Source: Arthrobacter crystallopoietes
Lineage (GTDB): Bacteria; Actinomycetota; Actinomycetes; Actinomycetales; Micrococcaceae
Length of the DNA stretch: 64,000 nucleotides
Assembly (NCBI RefSeq): GCF_017603825.1
Contig: NZ_CP072014.1
Span: 868,001-932,000 of the forward strand
Direction of reading: 5' to 3'
The notes below the pieces were generated by a model, which saw only the letters and a program-made list of their open reading frames with translations, did not search any database and was not told the DNA's origin. This document shows positions 47,622 to 57,065 of the stretch, piece by piece (position 1 is the first letter of the stretch; every line of letters begins with the position of its first letter). The translations under genes were made by a program, and so were the position numbers.

Positions 47622-48983
47622 CTATCCGTCGTTATTTGGACTCAGGACGGTCATGATTCTGTTCAAATCATCAACACTCGCGAACTCAATACTGACCCGC
47701 CCCTTCTTTGCGCCCAAGGTAATCTTCACACTTGTATCGAGCCGATCAGAAAGCGAGGTGGCAAGGTAGTCCAATCGCTCATGGCGTGCGCCAGCTCGAG
47801 GCTTTGCATCCCTCTTCGGCCTACGAAGTCCATCGCTAAGTGAGACAATCTCCTCGGTTGCCCGGACGGACAATCCTTCAGCTACAATCCGTTGAGCTAG
47901 CTTCTCCATTTCCGCGGGATCTGCAAGGCCGAGCAGGGCCCGGGCGTGCCCCGCCGATAAGACACCCGCTGCGACACGACGCTGTACCAATGGTGGCAAC
48001 TTCATGAGCCGGATCATGTTGCTGACTTGGGGCCGCGAGCGACCAATGCGATCAGCCAGCTCGTCGTGCGTACACCCGAAATCTTCCAGTAATTGTTGAT
48101 ACGCAGCCGCTTCCTCAAGCGGATTCAGTTGACTGCGGTGGAGGTTTTCCAGGAGCGCATCCCGGAGTAGATCGTCATCGGTTGTCGAACGAATAATTGC
48201 CGGAATGGTCTCCATTCCGGCTTCTTGAGAGGCACGCCAGCGCCTCTCGCCCATGACCAGCTCATACTTATACTCGCCACTCTCACCCGATGGTCGAACA
48301 ACGATGGGCTGCAAGATGCCGATCTCACGGACCGAGTGTACTAATTCCGCCATGTCTTCTTCATCGAAGACCGTCCGCGGCTGCTTCCGGTTAGGGTGGA
48401 TAGACAGGATGGGAACTTCAGCGAACGTCGTCCCTGGCACCTCTACCAGAGTTTCACGGGAAACATCCTCGTCGGCTCCCCGGGCAGCCGGCAGTTCGCC
48501 AGATTCCACCATCTCCTGTTCAGTTACTTCCGGCTCATCAGCTGCTGCTGGTGTTACGGAAGACTCAGCCGCCGTTACCGCCCTTGCCTTAGGTTCCACG
48601 GGAGCAACCACTGGCTTATTGTTCTCATCAGCTGTGGAGTCCGGGCCCGTCTCAGTCTCCGCGTCCGCACTATCTGTGTCCGGAGACGGTTTTGGCAAAG
48701 CCTTCTTCATAGGCTTGCGTGCAGACGGGGAGTTTTTGCGGGGTCCCCGAAGGACCTCGGCGACCTGGGCTGCTGAAGAGGCCCCGCCTCTTTCCGCGGG
48801 GGTATTCAGGAATGGCGCGTTGTCTTCGTCGCGACGGGAAGCTGCCGGGAAAAAAACGTCGACTGGACGACCACGGCGGGCAGCTGCCGGACTGGGCTCG
48901 GTATTCTTCTCTTCTGTGGCTACGGGTGAATTCGGAATCAACGCACCCAGGCCCCTACCCAAACCGCGGCGTTTCTCACTCAT
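47622..48983 (-). CDS. parB: Chromosome partitioning protein ParB
   Basis: 453 residues from the ATG at 48983 ([25 protein letters not shown] upstream). A long Ala/Pro/Asp-rich N-terminal linker of about 180 residues precedes the CTP-binding ParB core ([80 protein letters not shown]), the HTH ([29 protein letters not shown]) and a C-terminal dimer domain ([24 protein letters not shown]). It loads and slides on DNA from parS. The linker includes VSRET, encoded by a parS-like sequence. Follows parA with 77 bp between them. Confidence 0.97.
   Translation of the reverse strand: MSEKRRGLGRGLGALIPNSPVATEEKNTEPSPAAARRGRPVDVFFPAASRRDEDNAPFLNTPAERGGASSAAQVAEVLRGPRKNSPSARKPMKKALPKPSPDTDSADAETETGPDSTADENNKPVVAPVEPKARAVTAAESSVTPAAADEPEVTEQEMVESGELPAARGADEDVSRETLVEVPGTTFAEVPILSIHPNRKQPRTVFDEEDMAELVHSVREIGILQPIVVRPSGESGEYKYELVMGERRWRASQEAGMETIPAIIRSTTDDDLLRDALLENLHRSQLNPLEEAAAYQQLLEDFGCTHDELADRIGRSRPQVSNMIRLMKLPPLVQRRVAAGVLSAGHARALLGLADPAEMEKLAQRIVAEGLSVRATEEIVSLSDGLRRPKRDAKPRAGARHERLDYLATSLSDRLDTSVKITLGAKKGRVSIEFASVDDLNRIMTVLSPNNDG
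48451..48464 (-). promoter_or_regulatory. parS-like site 11 inside parB (GTTTCACGGGAAAC)
   Basis: One central mismatch; on the minus strand it encodes VSRET of the ParB linker. Confidence 0.6.
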
Positions 48984-49060
48984 CAAGGGATCCTTCCTGA
49001 ATGCACGCAAATACGCGCATTTTTATGACTAGGAGCTAAGTCTACCGTTGAGAGTTGGTG

Positions 49061-50041
49061 TTACTTGGATTGCCGCCCGCGCTCGGCAATTTCTGCTGCT
49101 GCCTCCTGATAGGACAGAGCACCGCTAGAGGATGCATCATAAGTAATGACTGTCTGCTGATAACTCGGCGCCTCGGAAATACGTACGGACCGAGGTATAA
49201 CAGCGCCCAGAACCTGATCCGGGAAGTGCTGACGTACCTCCGCGGCAACCTGCGCAGCCAAGTTTGTTCGACCGTCGTACATGGTCAGGAGAATCGTTGA
49301 AACAACCAGGTCGCCGTTGAGGTGCTTCTGAATCATCTCGATGTTGCTGAGGAGTTGGCTGAGCCCCTCCAAGGCGTAATATTCACATTGGATAGGAATC
49401 AACACTTCTTGCGCGGCTACGAAAGCGTTGACGGTGAGCAGCCCCAGACTCGGCGGGCAGTCGACGAAGACGTAGTCCAACCGTTCCTGTCCCGCGGCTT
49501 CCCGTTCCTTCGCGTACACGTCTATGGCGCGCCGAAGTCTCTGTTCCCTGGCGACCAGTGAAACGAGTTCTATCTCGGCGCCGGCCAAATGAATAGTAGC
49601 CGGTGCAACGATGAGGTTTTTGATGTCCGGGCAGGGAGCCAGTACGTCAGCCAGCGGCAGATCGTTGATGAGGACATCATAGATGCTGTCCACGTCCGCG
49701 TGATGCTCGACGCCGAGAGCAGTCGAGGCGTTACCCTGCGGATCGATGTCCACCACCAGAACGTTCAGCCCAGCGGCGGCCAGGGCAGCGGCGATGTTAA
49801 CCGTCGTCGTTGTCTTACCGACGCCACCTTTTTGGTTGCTTACTGTAAGAATCCGCGTTTCGCTGGGCCTCGGCAGGTCGCGTCCCTGCAACCTTTCGCG
49901 CCGCCGGTTCTCGCTGGCAAGCTCACGTGCCAGCGGTGTGCTCTCATCGATTGAATCCATGACGCTGGGAACTGCCGACTCGACCTTCATTTCAGTGCCA
50001 CCGGTAGCCGATGTTTCACGTGAAACCTCGATGTTAGTCAT
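49061..50041 (-). CDS. parA: Chromosome partitioning ATPase ParA
   Basis: 326 residues. Deviant Walker A KGGVGKTT at 71-78 after ILTVSNQ, then NIAAALAAAGLNVLVVDIDPQGNAS and the FVDCPPSLGLLTVNAFVAAQEVLIPIQCEYYALEGLSQL segment. ParA makes the nucleoid-bound gradient that moves ParB-parS complexes. The N terminus MTNIEVSRETSATGG is encoded across a perfect parS. Confidence 0.97.
   Translation of the reverse strand: MTNIEVSRETSATGGTEMKVESAVPSVMDSIDESTPLARELASENRRRERLQGRDLPRPSETRILTVSNQKGGVGKTTTTVNIAAALAAAGLNVLVVDIDPQGNASTALGVEHHADVDSIYDVLINDLPLADVLAPCPDIKNLIVAPATIHLAGAEIELVSLVAREQRLRRAIDVYAKEREAAGQERLDYVFVDCPPSLGLLTVNAFVAAQEVLIPIQCEYYALEGLSQLLSNIEMIQKHLNGDLVVSTILLTMYDGRTNLAAQVAAEVRQHFPDQVLGAVIPRSVRISEAPSYQQTVITYDASSSGALSYQEAAAEIAERGRQSK
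50013..50026. promoter_or_regulatory. parS site 12, perfect, inside parA
   Basis: GTTTCACGTGAAAC; read on the minus strand it encodes VSRET at residues 6-10 of ParA. Confidence 0.95.
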
Positions 50042-50259
50042 TAATTATCGACCTTTATGAGTTGAGTGAACGAAGAAAACCAGCCTCGGAGCCGGTCCCG
50101 TGATGAAGTGAAGCTGCGTCCCGCAGAGCGCTCGTCTCCCAAACCCACCAGAACTCGCTCACTTCCCTTATCTCCGGCTTTAGTGACTCTAGACTATCTG
50201 CTGACACTTCAGAATGACGACGACCCCACGCGGGTGTAGGTTATTCGTCGACGGAAGAA

Positions 50260-50895
50260 TCAGCGGCCAACCACAATACGGACAACGGTCGTGGGTTCCT
50301 CCAGGAGGTCTTCCCCCACCGTCACAACAGAGGTGTCCGTGCCGCCCAGCTTGCGGATCACCTTGGCCGCCTTCTCGATCTCCTCTGCCGCGCTTCGGCC
50401 CTTGATGGCTAGGACTTGCCCATGGCCTTCCAAGAGCGGAATCGTCAGGGGCGCCAGCTTGTTCAGGGCCGATACGGCGCGCGCCGTCACAACATCCGCT
50501 TTAACCTGTCCAACGGCCAACTCTGCACGACTGCGAAGGACCTCGACGTTGTCTAGGCCTAGGTCATCGATAACTTCGTTCAGCCAGGTCACCCTGCGCT
50601 CCAGAGGTTCTATCAGTGTGAGCCGCAGGTCAGGCCTCGCCAAGGCGAAAGTGAGTCCGGGCAGGCCAGCACCGCTGCCTACATCCGCAACATAGGCGTC
50701 GGCGGGAATCAGTTCCGCTACGACCGCACAGTTCAGCACGTGTCGGCTCCAAAGACGAGGCACTTCACGGGGACCCAGCAAGCCTCGTTCCATGCCCGAT
50801 GTCGCCAAATGCTGCACGTAACGCTCTGCCAGCGCTGTTCGGTCGCCAAATACCGACGATGCCGCTGCCTTCTCTTTCGGCGTTATTTCAACCAC
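50260..50895 (-). CDS. rsmG: 16S rRNA m7G527 methyltransferase
   Basis: 211 residues. RsmG/GidB hallmarks: MERGLLGPREVPRLWSRHVLNCAVVAELI, SAM-binding ADVGSGAGLPGLTFALARPDLRLTLIEPLERRVTWL and VVTARAVSALNKLAPLTIPLL. Methylates 16S rRNA. Minus strand in the order jag-rsmG-parA, conserved near oriC. Confidence 0.95.
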   Translation of the reverse strand: MVEITPKEKAAASSVFGDRTALAERYVQHLATSGMERGLLGPREVPRLWSRHVLNCAVVAELIPADAYVADVGSGAGLPGLTFALARPDLRLTLIEPLERRVTWLNEVIDDLGLDNVEVLRSRAELAVGQVKADVVTARAVSALNKLAPLTIPLLEGHGQVLAIKGRSAAEEIEKAAKVIRKLGGTDTSVVTVGEDLLEEPTTVVRIVVGR

Positions 50896-50937
50896 GTATA
50901 TACCTCGATAAGTAGGTCAGGCCAGCGGCCGGCAGGA

Positions 50938-51495
50938 TTAGGAAGCCAGTGAGACGACGATGTGTCGGTTGGCTCCTTCGCCTTCCGACTCGCTGGCCAG
51001 CCCGAGATCAGCCACCGCGTCATGGACGATTTTCCGCTCATAAGCACTCATCGGTGCCAAAGCGACCTCTTCGCCGGTCTCTTTTGCCTTGGCAACGGCG
51101 TCCTGCGCGATCTTGTGCAGTTCGACGCTACGTTCTTCCCGGTAGCCGGTGATATCAAGGACAAGCCGTGATCGGTTCTCGGTGGACGTCAGAACGGCCA
51201 GCCGTGCGAGTTCCTGCAGTGCCTCCAGAACTTCGCCATCACGGCCGACCAACGCTTCAAGAGCATCATTGTCGTCCTCTTCAGAAACAATCGAAATGTA
51301 GGTGCGTCCGTTCCGGACTTCGATGTCTATGTCGCCATCAATATCGGCGATGTCCAGCAGCTCTTCCAAGTAGTCCGCAGCTACGTCGCCTTCTTCTTCC
51401 AAACGGCTCGCGTTATTGGACTGTGTCGACTCTTCCGATTCGGCTTCCAGTGCTGACTGATCGGCAGATGTATCGGAGACGCTCTCGGTGCTCAT
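50938..51495 (-). CDS. jag: RNA-binding KH/R3H protein Jag (KhpB)
   Basis: 185 residues. Acidic Ser/Glu-rich N-terminal 40 residues, KH domain with LVGRDGEVLEALQELARLAV (GxxG loop as GRDG) and C-terminal R3H domain (MSAYERKIVHDAVADLG ... NRHIVVSL). RNA-binding partner of KhpA in cell-envelope control. Its ATG overlaps the yidC stop by 4 nt. Confidence 0.93.
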   Translation of the reverse strand: MSTESVSDTSADQSALEAESEESTQSNNASRLEEEGDVAADYLEELLDIADIDGDIDIEVRNGRTYISIVSEEDDNDALEALVGRDGEVLEALQELARLAVLTSTENRSRLVLDITGYREERSVELHKIAQDAVAKAKETGEEVALAPMSAYERKIVHDAVADLGLASESEGEGANRHIVVSLAS

Positions 51496-52457
51496 TTTCT
51501 CTTCCTGTTCTTACGCTGGGGCTGCGGGCGCTGCACCTTGGTGGCAGCCGGGGCCTCGACGGCCGGTTCCTCGGACTTCTTCTCACCCAGAAGGGGGACC
51601 ATGGGCAGTCCCTTCCGTGCACGACGTTCAGCTAAGGCCTTGGCAGCAGGCGAACCGGGGGTGGGCATCCGCCTGATCACAAGGAATTGCTGGCCCATTG
51701 TCCAAAGGTTGGTAGTGGTCCAGTAGATGAGGACACCAATGGGGAAGTTGATACCGCCGATGCCGAACACCAGGGGGAGGATGTACAGCATCATCTGCTG
51801 CTGGCGCATGAACGGGCTGGCCAGTGCTTCCTCGGACATGTTCTTCGACATGATCTGCTTCTGCGTGATGAACTGCGAGGCAGTCATCGCCAAAATCATG
51901 ATGATCGACAGCACGATCACGGCAACCTGATTGTCGCCACCGCCGCCGTGAAGAAGAGAGGCCGATAGGGGTGCCCCGAAGATGGTGGAGGCATCGAACT
52001 GCTGAATGTCCTGGGCAGACAAGGCACCGATACCACGGCCTTCGTCGCTAGCCCCGGACGCCTGGCTAAGTACCTGGAACAAGGCAAAGAAGAACGGCAT
52101 CTGAATCAGCATCGGCAAGCAGGCCGAGAATGGGTTGGTGCCGTGCTTCTTGTACAGGGCCATTTGTTCCTGCGTCATCGCCTGACGCGAGAGCTGGTCC
52201 GTCTTGCCCTTGTACTTCTGCTGAAGCTTACGAAGATCCGGCTGCAGCGCCTGCATTCCGCGCTGAGCCTTGATCTGCTTGACGAACACCGGGATGAGAG
52301 CAGCCCGGATGACGAGTACCAGAGCAACGATGGACAGTGTCCAGGTCCAGCCGTTCGCCGCATCCATTCCCAAGGTGGTGAACAGGTCGTGGAACGCCCG
52401 CATGATCCATGAGACCACCCACATAAAAGGGAAAAGTATGGTGTTCAGGAAGTCCAT
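51492..52457 (-). CDS. yidC: Membrane protein insertase YidC
   Basis: 321 residues, five membrane segments, gram-positive type without the large periplasmic domain. The essential groove Arg51 sits in VLVIRAALIPVFVKQIKAQRGMQALQPDLRKLQQKYKG. KKHGTNPFSACLPMLIQMPFFFALFQVL and NFPIGVLIYWTTTNLWTMGQQF follow; the C-terminal tail is very basic, as in other ribosome-binding homologues. Inserts membrane proteins with or without SecYEG. Confidence 0.96.
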   Translation of the reverse strand: MDFLNTILFPFMWVVSWIMRAFHDLFTTLGMDAANGWTWTLSIVALVLVIRAALIPVFVKQIKAQRGMQALQPDLRKLQQKYKGKTDQLSRQAMTQEQMALYKKHGTNPFSACLPMLIQMPFFFALFQVLSQASGASDEGRGIGALSAQDIQQFDASTIFGAPLSASLLHGGGGDNQVAVIVLSIIMILAMTASQFITQKQIMSKNMSEEALASPFMRQQQMMLYILPLVFGIGGINFPIGVLIYWTTTNLWTMGQQFLVIRRMPTPGSPAAKALAERRARKGLPMVPLLGEKKSEEPAVEAPAATKVQRPQPQRKNRKRK

Positions 52458-52463
52458 TACTCG

Positions 52464-52871
52464 TTAGCTCCTCGGGCCGCTTGGACGGCCTTCATCGTCG
52501 GCCGGAATCTCCGGGTGATTCAGCACAATAATCCGTGGCGTTCCAGCGGGATTCTCCCGAAGCAGACGCTCATAGTAAGGGGACAACGGAACGTGATCCA
52601 CGCCGCCGCTGTTCCAGGGGTGGCAACGCGAAAGCCGACGCACCGCAAGCCATGTTCCCTTTACGGTTCCATGGACCGTCACCGCTTCCAGCGCATAGGC
52701 CGAACAAGAGGGGAAAAACCGGCACACTTGCCCGTATACAGGAGAAACGACTTTGCGGTATGCCTTTAGCAATCCGATCAGCGAAGTCTGCGGCAAGGCC
52801 CAGACAAAACGCGCGGCGGAGGAAGAGGCAGGGGCAGGAGGTTGCGCCGGCGAATGGCTTGTTGTGCTCAT
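52464..52871 (-). CDS. yidD: Membrane insertion efficiency factor YidD
   Basis: 135 residues. Conserved core LIGLLKAYRKVVSPVYGQVCRFFPSCSAYALEAVTVHGTVKGTWLAVRRLSRCHPWNSGGVDHVP, with the conserved cysteines. The N-terminal 25 residues are Pro/Ser/Ala rich and the C-terminal tail is variable. 4-nt overlap with rnpA upstream and 6-nt gap to yidC. Confidence 0.94.
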   Translation of the reverse strand: MSTTSHSPAQPPAPASSSAARFVWALPQTSLIGLLKAYRKVVSPVYGQVCRFFPSCSAYALEAVTVHGTVKGTWLAVRRLSRCHPWNSGGVDHVPLSPYYERLLRENPAGTPRIIVLNHPEIPADDEGRPSGPRS

Positions 52872-53251
52872 TCGGCGGGTCCTCTCTGCTCAGCCGCGGG
52901 CAATGCCGCGCGGAACTTTGACGTCGCTGCTGCAAATGTCTTGCGGTAGTCATTGCTCAGAGCGCAGAAATCTGCGTTCGCCGCCGCGGGTAATGCCCTG
53001 ACGACAACAGAAAGCCCCTGTGGATAAGCCCTGAGACTGTGCACCGCGATCTCCCGCAGTCTCCGTTTAACGAGATTACGGGTCACAGCGTTCCCCACCG
53101 CCTTGGACACGATAAAGCCGAAAGTGCTCGGCCGGTCCAGGGCAGTGGGAACCGCGTATAACACTAAGTTCCGACGCCCAGAGCGGGCGCCGGAACGTAC
53201 AGTTGTTGAGAAATCTGCCGAAAAGCGCATCCGGTTTTTACTGGGCAGCAT
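52868..53251 (-). CDS. rnpA: Ribonuclease P protein component
   Basis: 127 residues. [21 protein letters not shown] start, the [25 protein letters not shown] motif (RNR helix) is intact. Partners with the RNase P RNA to mature tRNA 5' ends. Directly downstream of rpmH on the minus strand as usual. Confidence 0.95.
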   Translation of the reverse strand: MLPSKNRMRFSADFSTTVRSGARSGRRNLVLYAVPTALDRPSTFGFIVSKAVGNAVTRNLVKRRLREIAVHSLRAYPQGLSVVVRALPAAANADFCALSNDYRKTFAAATSKFRAALPAAEQRGPAE

Positions 53252-53325
53252 GCTACTGAAAGCTACCTATCCCGTTGCGCGGCTGCTGAAAGACAAAGCA
53301 GCCGGATTCGACAAACGGCAGCTGG

Positions 53326-53463
53326 TTAGGCCGACAGTTCGGTACGGCCCTTGCCGCGGCGCGCTGCCAAGATGGCACGGCCGGCGCGGGTACGCATGCG
53401 AAGGCGGAAGCCGTGCTTCTTGGCACGACGGCGGTTATTCGGCTGAAAAGTCCGCTTGCTCAC
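53326..53463 (-). CDS. rpmH: Ribosomal protein bL34
   Basis: 45 residues from a GTG at 53463; too short for common ORF cut-offs. Begins [19 protein letters not shown] and ends [11 protein letters not shown]. First gene of the rpmH-rnpA-yidD-yidC-jag-rsmG-parA-parB series leading leftwards from the origin. Confidence 0.98.
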   Translation of the reverse strand: MSKRTFQPNNRRRAKKHGFRLRMRTRAGRAILAARRGKGRTELSA

Positions 53464-53891
53464 GGTGGTTACTCCAAGACGATCGACAGATGCGCCTCAG
53501 CCCGTTGCAACAAGGGGAAGTAACAGGCGGACGCTCTATTGGGCATCTGCTCTGGCAACCTCACAAAAGGCATGGGGGTATGCACAAAGCAGACACGAAG
53601 GACTACATAACGGTAGGGGTTCGAACGGTGTTCCGTCAAACCAGCACTCTGCCGTTGATATCCACTGGTGTGGATAAACACCTGTGGACAACCTCTGGCG
53701 GACCTCGTTCACTGGCGCCGGCCGCATTAGTTTACCTAGGCCACTTTCCAGCTATCTTCTACCAGAATCATCATCTACTCTTGGCAGGAGCACTTTATCC
53801 ACGTCTGTGTATAACTCTGTGGATGAAGGTCCTGGATCCGGTAAAACGGGAAGTGGAGGAATTTGCATTACTGCTATTTGAGGGGTTTTCG
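53464..53891. promoter_or_regulatory. rpmH-dnaA intergenic region with DnaA-box-like sites
   Basis: About 430 bp between divergent genes, holding their promoters. DnaA-box-like 9-mers: TGTGGATAA (53669-53677), TGTGGACAA (53683-53691), TTATCCACG (53795-53803), TGTGTATAA (53806-53814) and TGTGGATGA (53818-53826). The right cluster is only 65 bp before the dnaA start, so dnaA autoregulation is likely. It may also be part of a bipartite origin. Confidence 0.7.
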
Positions 53892-55310
53892 GTGGATACG
53901 GACCAGATAAACGACGTCGGAAGCTCCTGGCGTAAGGTGGTTCGCACCTTGGAACGGGACGACAGAGTCAGTCCCCGGCAGCGAGGTTTCGTAGTCCTCG
54001 CCCAGGCCAAGGGCTTGATTGGAACCACGCTGTTGGTAGCTGTTCCCAATGAACTCACTAGGGAAGTCTTCCAATCGCAGCAGCTCAAGGAGCCGTTGCA
54101 GGACGCCCTCCGCGATGTCTTCCAGGACGAGATCCTCTGTGCATTCTCTGTGGATACCGACATGGTCACGCAGGCGGAACCGGAACCCGAACCGGAAGTT
54201 GCCCCATCACCGGCCAGCACCACGGGCGACGAAATTCGCGCACAGCCCACTCCGCCGAGCACCTCGCATGAGTTCGGCCGGCTCAATCCGAAGTACATTT
54301 TCGACACCTTTGTCATCGGCTCGTCGAATCGGTTTGCACACGCCGCTGCCGTGGCCGTGGCCGAAGCTCCGGCAAAGGCCTACAACCCGCTCTTCATCTA
54401 CGGTGATTCAGGGCTAGGCAAAACCCACCTGCTCCACGCGATCGGGCATTATGCCCGGCATCTCTACAACGGGATCCGTGTCCGCTACGTAAATTCCGAA
54501 GAGTTCACAAACGACTTCATCAACTCCATTCGGGACGATGAAGGTGCAAGCTTCAAGCAGTTGTACCGGAACGTGGATATTCTCCTCATCGATGACATCC
54601 AGTTCCTGGCCAACAAGGATGCGACGCAGGAAGAGTTCTTCCACACTTTCAACGCGCTGCACAACCACAACAAACAGGTGGTCATCACCTCAGATCTTCC
54701 GCCAAAGCAGCTTTCCGGGTTTGAAGAACGGATGCGCTCACGTTTCGAGTGGGGTCTGCTGACCGACATCCAGCCTCCGGAGTTGGAAACCCGCATCGCG
54801 ATCCTGCGCAAGAAGGCCATCAGCGAGGGGCTTTCCGTTCCGGATGAGGTGCTTGAGTACATCGCATCCAAAATCTCCACCAACATCCGCGAACTCGAAG
54901 GCGCTCTGATCCGTGTCACTGCCTTCGCGAGTTTGAACCGTCAGGCCGTGGACATGGGCCTGGCAGAAATCGTCCTCAAGGACCTGATTACCGACGACGG
55001 GGCACAAGAGATCACGTCGACCACGATCCTGGGTCAGACTGCGGCCTACTTCAAACTCAGTCTCGAGGAGTTGTGCAGCAAGTCGAGGACCCGCACGCTC
55101 GTGACCGCCCGGCAGATCGCCATGTACTTGTGCCGGGAGCTGACGGACATGTCACTGCCGAAGATCGGTCAGGAACTGGGTGGCCGAGATCATACAACGG
55201 TCATCCATGCGGATCGAAAGATCCGGGAACTGATGGCTGAGCGTCGGGCGATCTACAACCAGGTCACCGAGCTAACCAACCTCATCAAGCAGCAGCAGCG
55301 CGAGAGCTGA
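53892..55310 (+). CDS. dnaA: Replication initiator DnaA
   Basis: 472 residues from the GTG at 53892 (GAGGGG 7 nt upstream); the frame is open to 53103 but that part overlaps rpmH/rnpA and has no family likeness. Domain [29 protein letters not shown]; acidic/Pro linker (about 90-125); AAA+ domain III with [18 protein letters not shown] (about 171) and [20 protein letters not shown]; domain IV with the DNA-binding [18 protein letters not shown]. Binds DnaA boxes on both sides of its own gene. Confidence 0.98.
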   Translation: MDTDQINDVGSSWRKVVRTLERDDRVSPRQRGFVVLAQAKGLIGTTLLVAVPNELTREVFQSQQLKEPLQDALRDVFQDEILCAFSVDTDMVTQAEPEPEPEVAPSPASTTGDEIRAQPTPPSTSHEFGRLNPKYIFDTFVIGSSNRFAHAAAVAVAEAPAKAYNPLFIYGDSGLGKTHLLHAIGHYARHLYNGIRVRYVNSEEFTNDFINSIRDDEGASFKQLYRNVDILLIDDIQFLANKDATQEEFFHTFNALHNHNKQVVITSDLPPKQLSGFEERMRSRFEWGLLTDIQPPELETRIAILRKKAISEGLSVPDEVLEYIASKISTNIRELEGALIRVTAFASLNRQAVDMGLAEIVLKDLITDDGAQEITSTTILGQTAAYFKLSLEELCSKSRTRTLVTARQIAMYLCRELTDMSLPKIGQELGGRDHTTVIHADRKIRELMAERRAIYNQVTELTNLIKQQQRES

Positions 55311-55867
55311 ACCCGTAAAGACCACTCCCCAGGTACCTTTCGTACCCTCGATCTGTTTCTGAAGCGTCTCTTTCAGACCTCGCTATCGGTCCGAAATTAA
55401 CAGGTGTGGATAAAGCTGTGGATCATTAAGTGGAGAACCGCACTTCATCAAGGGATAACTACGGGGTCGCCTGTGGATCCCAATAATCACAAGGATTCTT
55501 GTCCACACGACCTCACAGGCGCCGACGGAGGAACTACACATCTTGTGAACAGGACGATTTCGCCAGCAGCCGCGGCCAGAAGCAGTTATCCACAGTATCC
55601 ACAGACGTTATTAACACTACGAATCCCATCTATTCAGGCTTTTCCAAATAACATTTGACCCTCCCGATCAAAGCTCTCCGATCCCTCATGCTCTGATCCA
55701 CCGAAATCAACCTCCGGTGTGAGAATGCCTGTCTGGCGGCTAAGCTTGCACAGAGAATTGTTGTCATTGGTCCACAGCAGCCGCCGGTTCTTTCTGCCGG
55801 GAAGAGCAGCACAGCTGTGACCACTGGCATTCCCCGGCATGTACGTTGTGAAAGGCGGCACACTTCA
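55311..55867. other. oriC: oriC, dnaA-dnaN intergenic region
   Basis: 557 bp, AT-rich for this genome. DnaA-box-like sites: TGTGGATAA (55405-55413), TGTGGATCA (55418-55426), TGTGGATCC (55472-55480), TTGTCCACA (55499-55507), TGTGAACAG (55544-55552), TTATCCACA perfect (55586-55594) and GTATCCACA (55595-55603). Gene direction flips around dnaA (rpmH group left, dnaA onward right), agreeing with an origin here. Confidence 0.88.
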
Positions 55868-56992
55868 GTGAAGTTCAGAGTTGATCGGGATGTCCTGGCC
55901 GAGGCCGTTACCTGGACAGCCCGCTCGCTGTCGCCGAGGCCCCCTGTTCCCGTGCTGTCAGGCCTGCTCATCAAAGCCGAAGCGGGCATGGTCAGCATCG
56001 CCAGCTTCGATTACGAGATATCCGCCCGTCTCCAGATTCCGGCGGACGTGAGCGAAGAAGGCACTATCCTGGTTTCCGGCCGGCTCCTCGCGGACATTTC
56101 CCGGAGCCTTCCCTCGGCCCCCGTTGATGTTTCCACCGATGGCACGAAGGTGACCCTGACCTGCCGCAGTAGCCGGTTCAACCTGGCAACCATGCCGGTC
56201 GGCGACTACCCCGAACTGCCTGCCCTGCCGGATATCAGCGGTGTTGTTGATGGAGAAGCTTTCGCGGAAGCAGTTAGCCAGGTGATCATCGCTGCGAGCC
56301 GGGACGACACCCTGCCGATCCTGACCGGCGTCCGCATGGAGATCGAAGACGACCTCATCACATTGCTTTCCACCGACCGGTACCGTCTGGCACTGCGTGA
56401 GGTGGCCTGGCGGCCGACCACCCCTGGTATCTCTACAAGTGCATTGGTCAAGGCAAAGACGTTGAACGAAGTTGCCAAGACCCTTGGCGGTTCCGGTGAT
56501 CTGAGCATTGCGCTATCGGACAATAGCGAACTGATCGGCTTCGAGAGCGGCGGTCGCCGTACCACCTCGCTGCTGGTCGACGGCGATTACCCGAAGATCC
56601 GTTCATTGTTCCCCGAGAACACACCCATCCACGCAACGGTCGAGACCTCCGTGCTCGTTGAGGCAGTCCGCCGCGTATCCCTGGTGGCCGAGCGCAACAC
56701 GCCCGTCCGCCTTGCCTTCACCGACGGCCAGCTCTCGCTGGATGCCGGCACAGGCGAAGACGCCCAGGCCTCCGAAGCCATCGAAGCAGCCTTGTCCGGG
56801 GATGAAATTACCGTCGCTTTCAATCCGCACTACCTGTCTGAAGGTCTCAATGCCTTCAGCAGCAAATACGTCCGCTTCTCCTTCACGACTCCGCCGAAGC
56901 CGGCGGTTATGTCAGCGCAGGATGACCTAGAAGGCGAAGACAAGGAAGACTACCGCTACCTGCTGATGCCGGTACGTTTGCCGAACCAATAA
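55868..56992 (+). CDS. dnaN: DNA polymerase III sliding clamp
   Basis: 374 residues from the GTG at 55868 (VKFRVDRDVLAEAVTWTARSL; AAAGGCGG upstream). Three clamp domains with PPVPVLSGLLIKAE, DTLPILTGVRMEIEDDLITLLSTDRYRLALREV, and the closing YRYLLMPVRLPN. Ring that holds polymerases and mismatch-repair proteins on DNA. Confidence 0.97.
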   Translation: MKFRVDRDVLAEAVTWTARSLSPRPPVPVLSGLLIKAEAGMVSIASFDYEISARLQIPADVSEEGTILVSGRLLADISRSLPSAPVDVSTDGTKVTLTCRSSRFNLATMPVGDYPELPALPDISGVVDGEAFAEAVSQVIIAASRDDTLPILTGVRMEIEDDLITLLSTDRYRLALREVAWRPTTPGISTSALVKAKTLNEVAKTLGGSGDLSIALSDNSELIGFESGGRRTTSLLVDGDYPKIRSLFPENTPIHATVETSVLVEAVRRVSLVAERNTPVRLAFTDGQLSLDAGTGEDAQASEAIEAALSGDEITVAFNPHYLSEGLNAFSSKYVRFSFTTPPKPAVMSAQDDLEGEDKEDYRYLLMPVRLPNQ

Positions 56993-57065
56993 GCCGAAAG
57001 CAGCAAGAACCTCAGTTCAGACCCGCGCCACTAGTCTCAATCACAACCGGGAAAGAGTGATCGTT

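Noticed and set aside
45000-47850. ORFs of 60-190 codons inside the parS spacer
   Set aside because: No family likeness, no codon bias and inconsistent overlapping frames.
50755-50775. CACTTCACGGGGACC in rsmG as a thirteenth parS
   Set aside because: Too many mismatches; it encodes the conserved GPREV motif of RsmG.
53610-53640. GGGGTTCGAACGG as a tRNA T-loop
   Set aside because: No acceptor or anticodon arms can be built around it. No tRNA or rRNA gene was recognised anywhere in the window.
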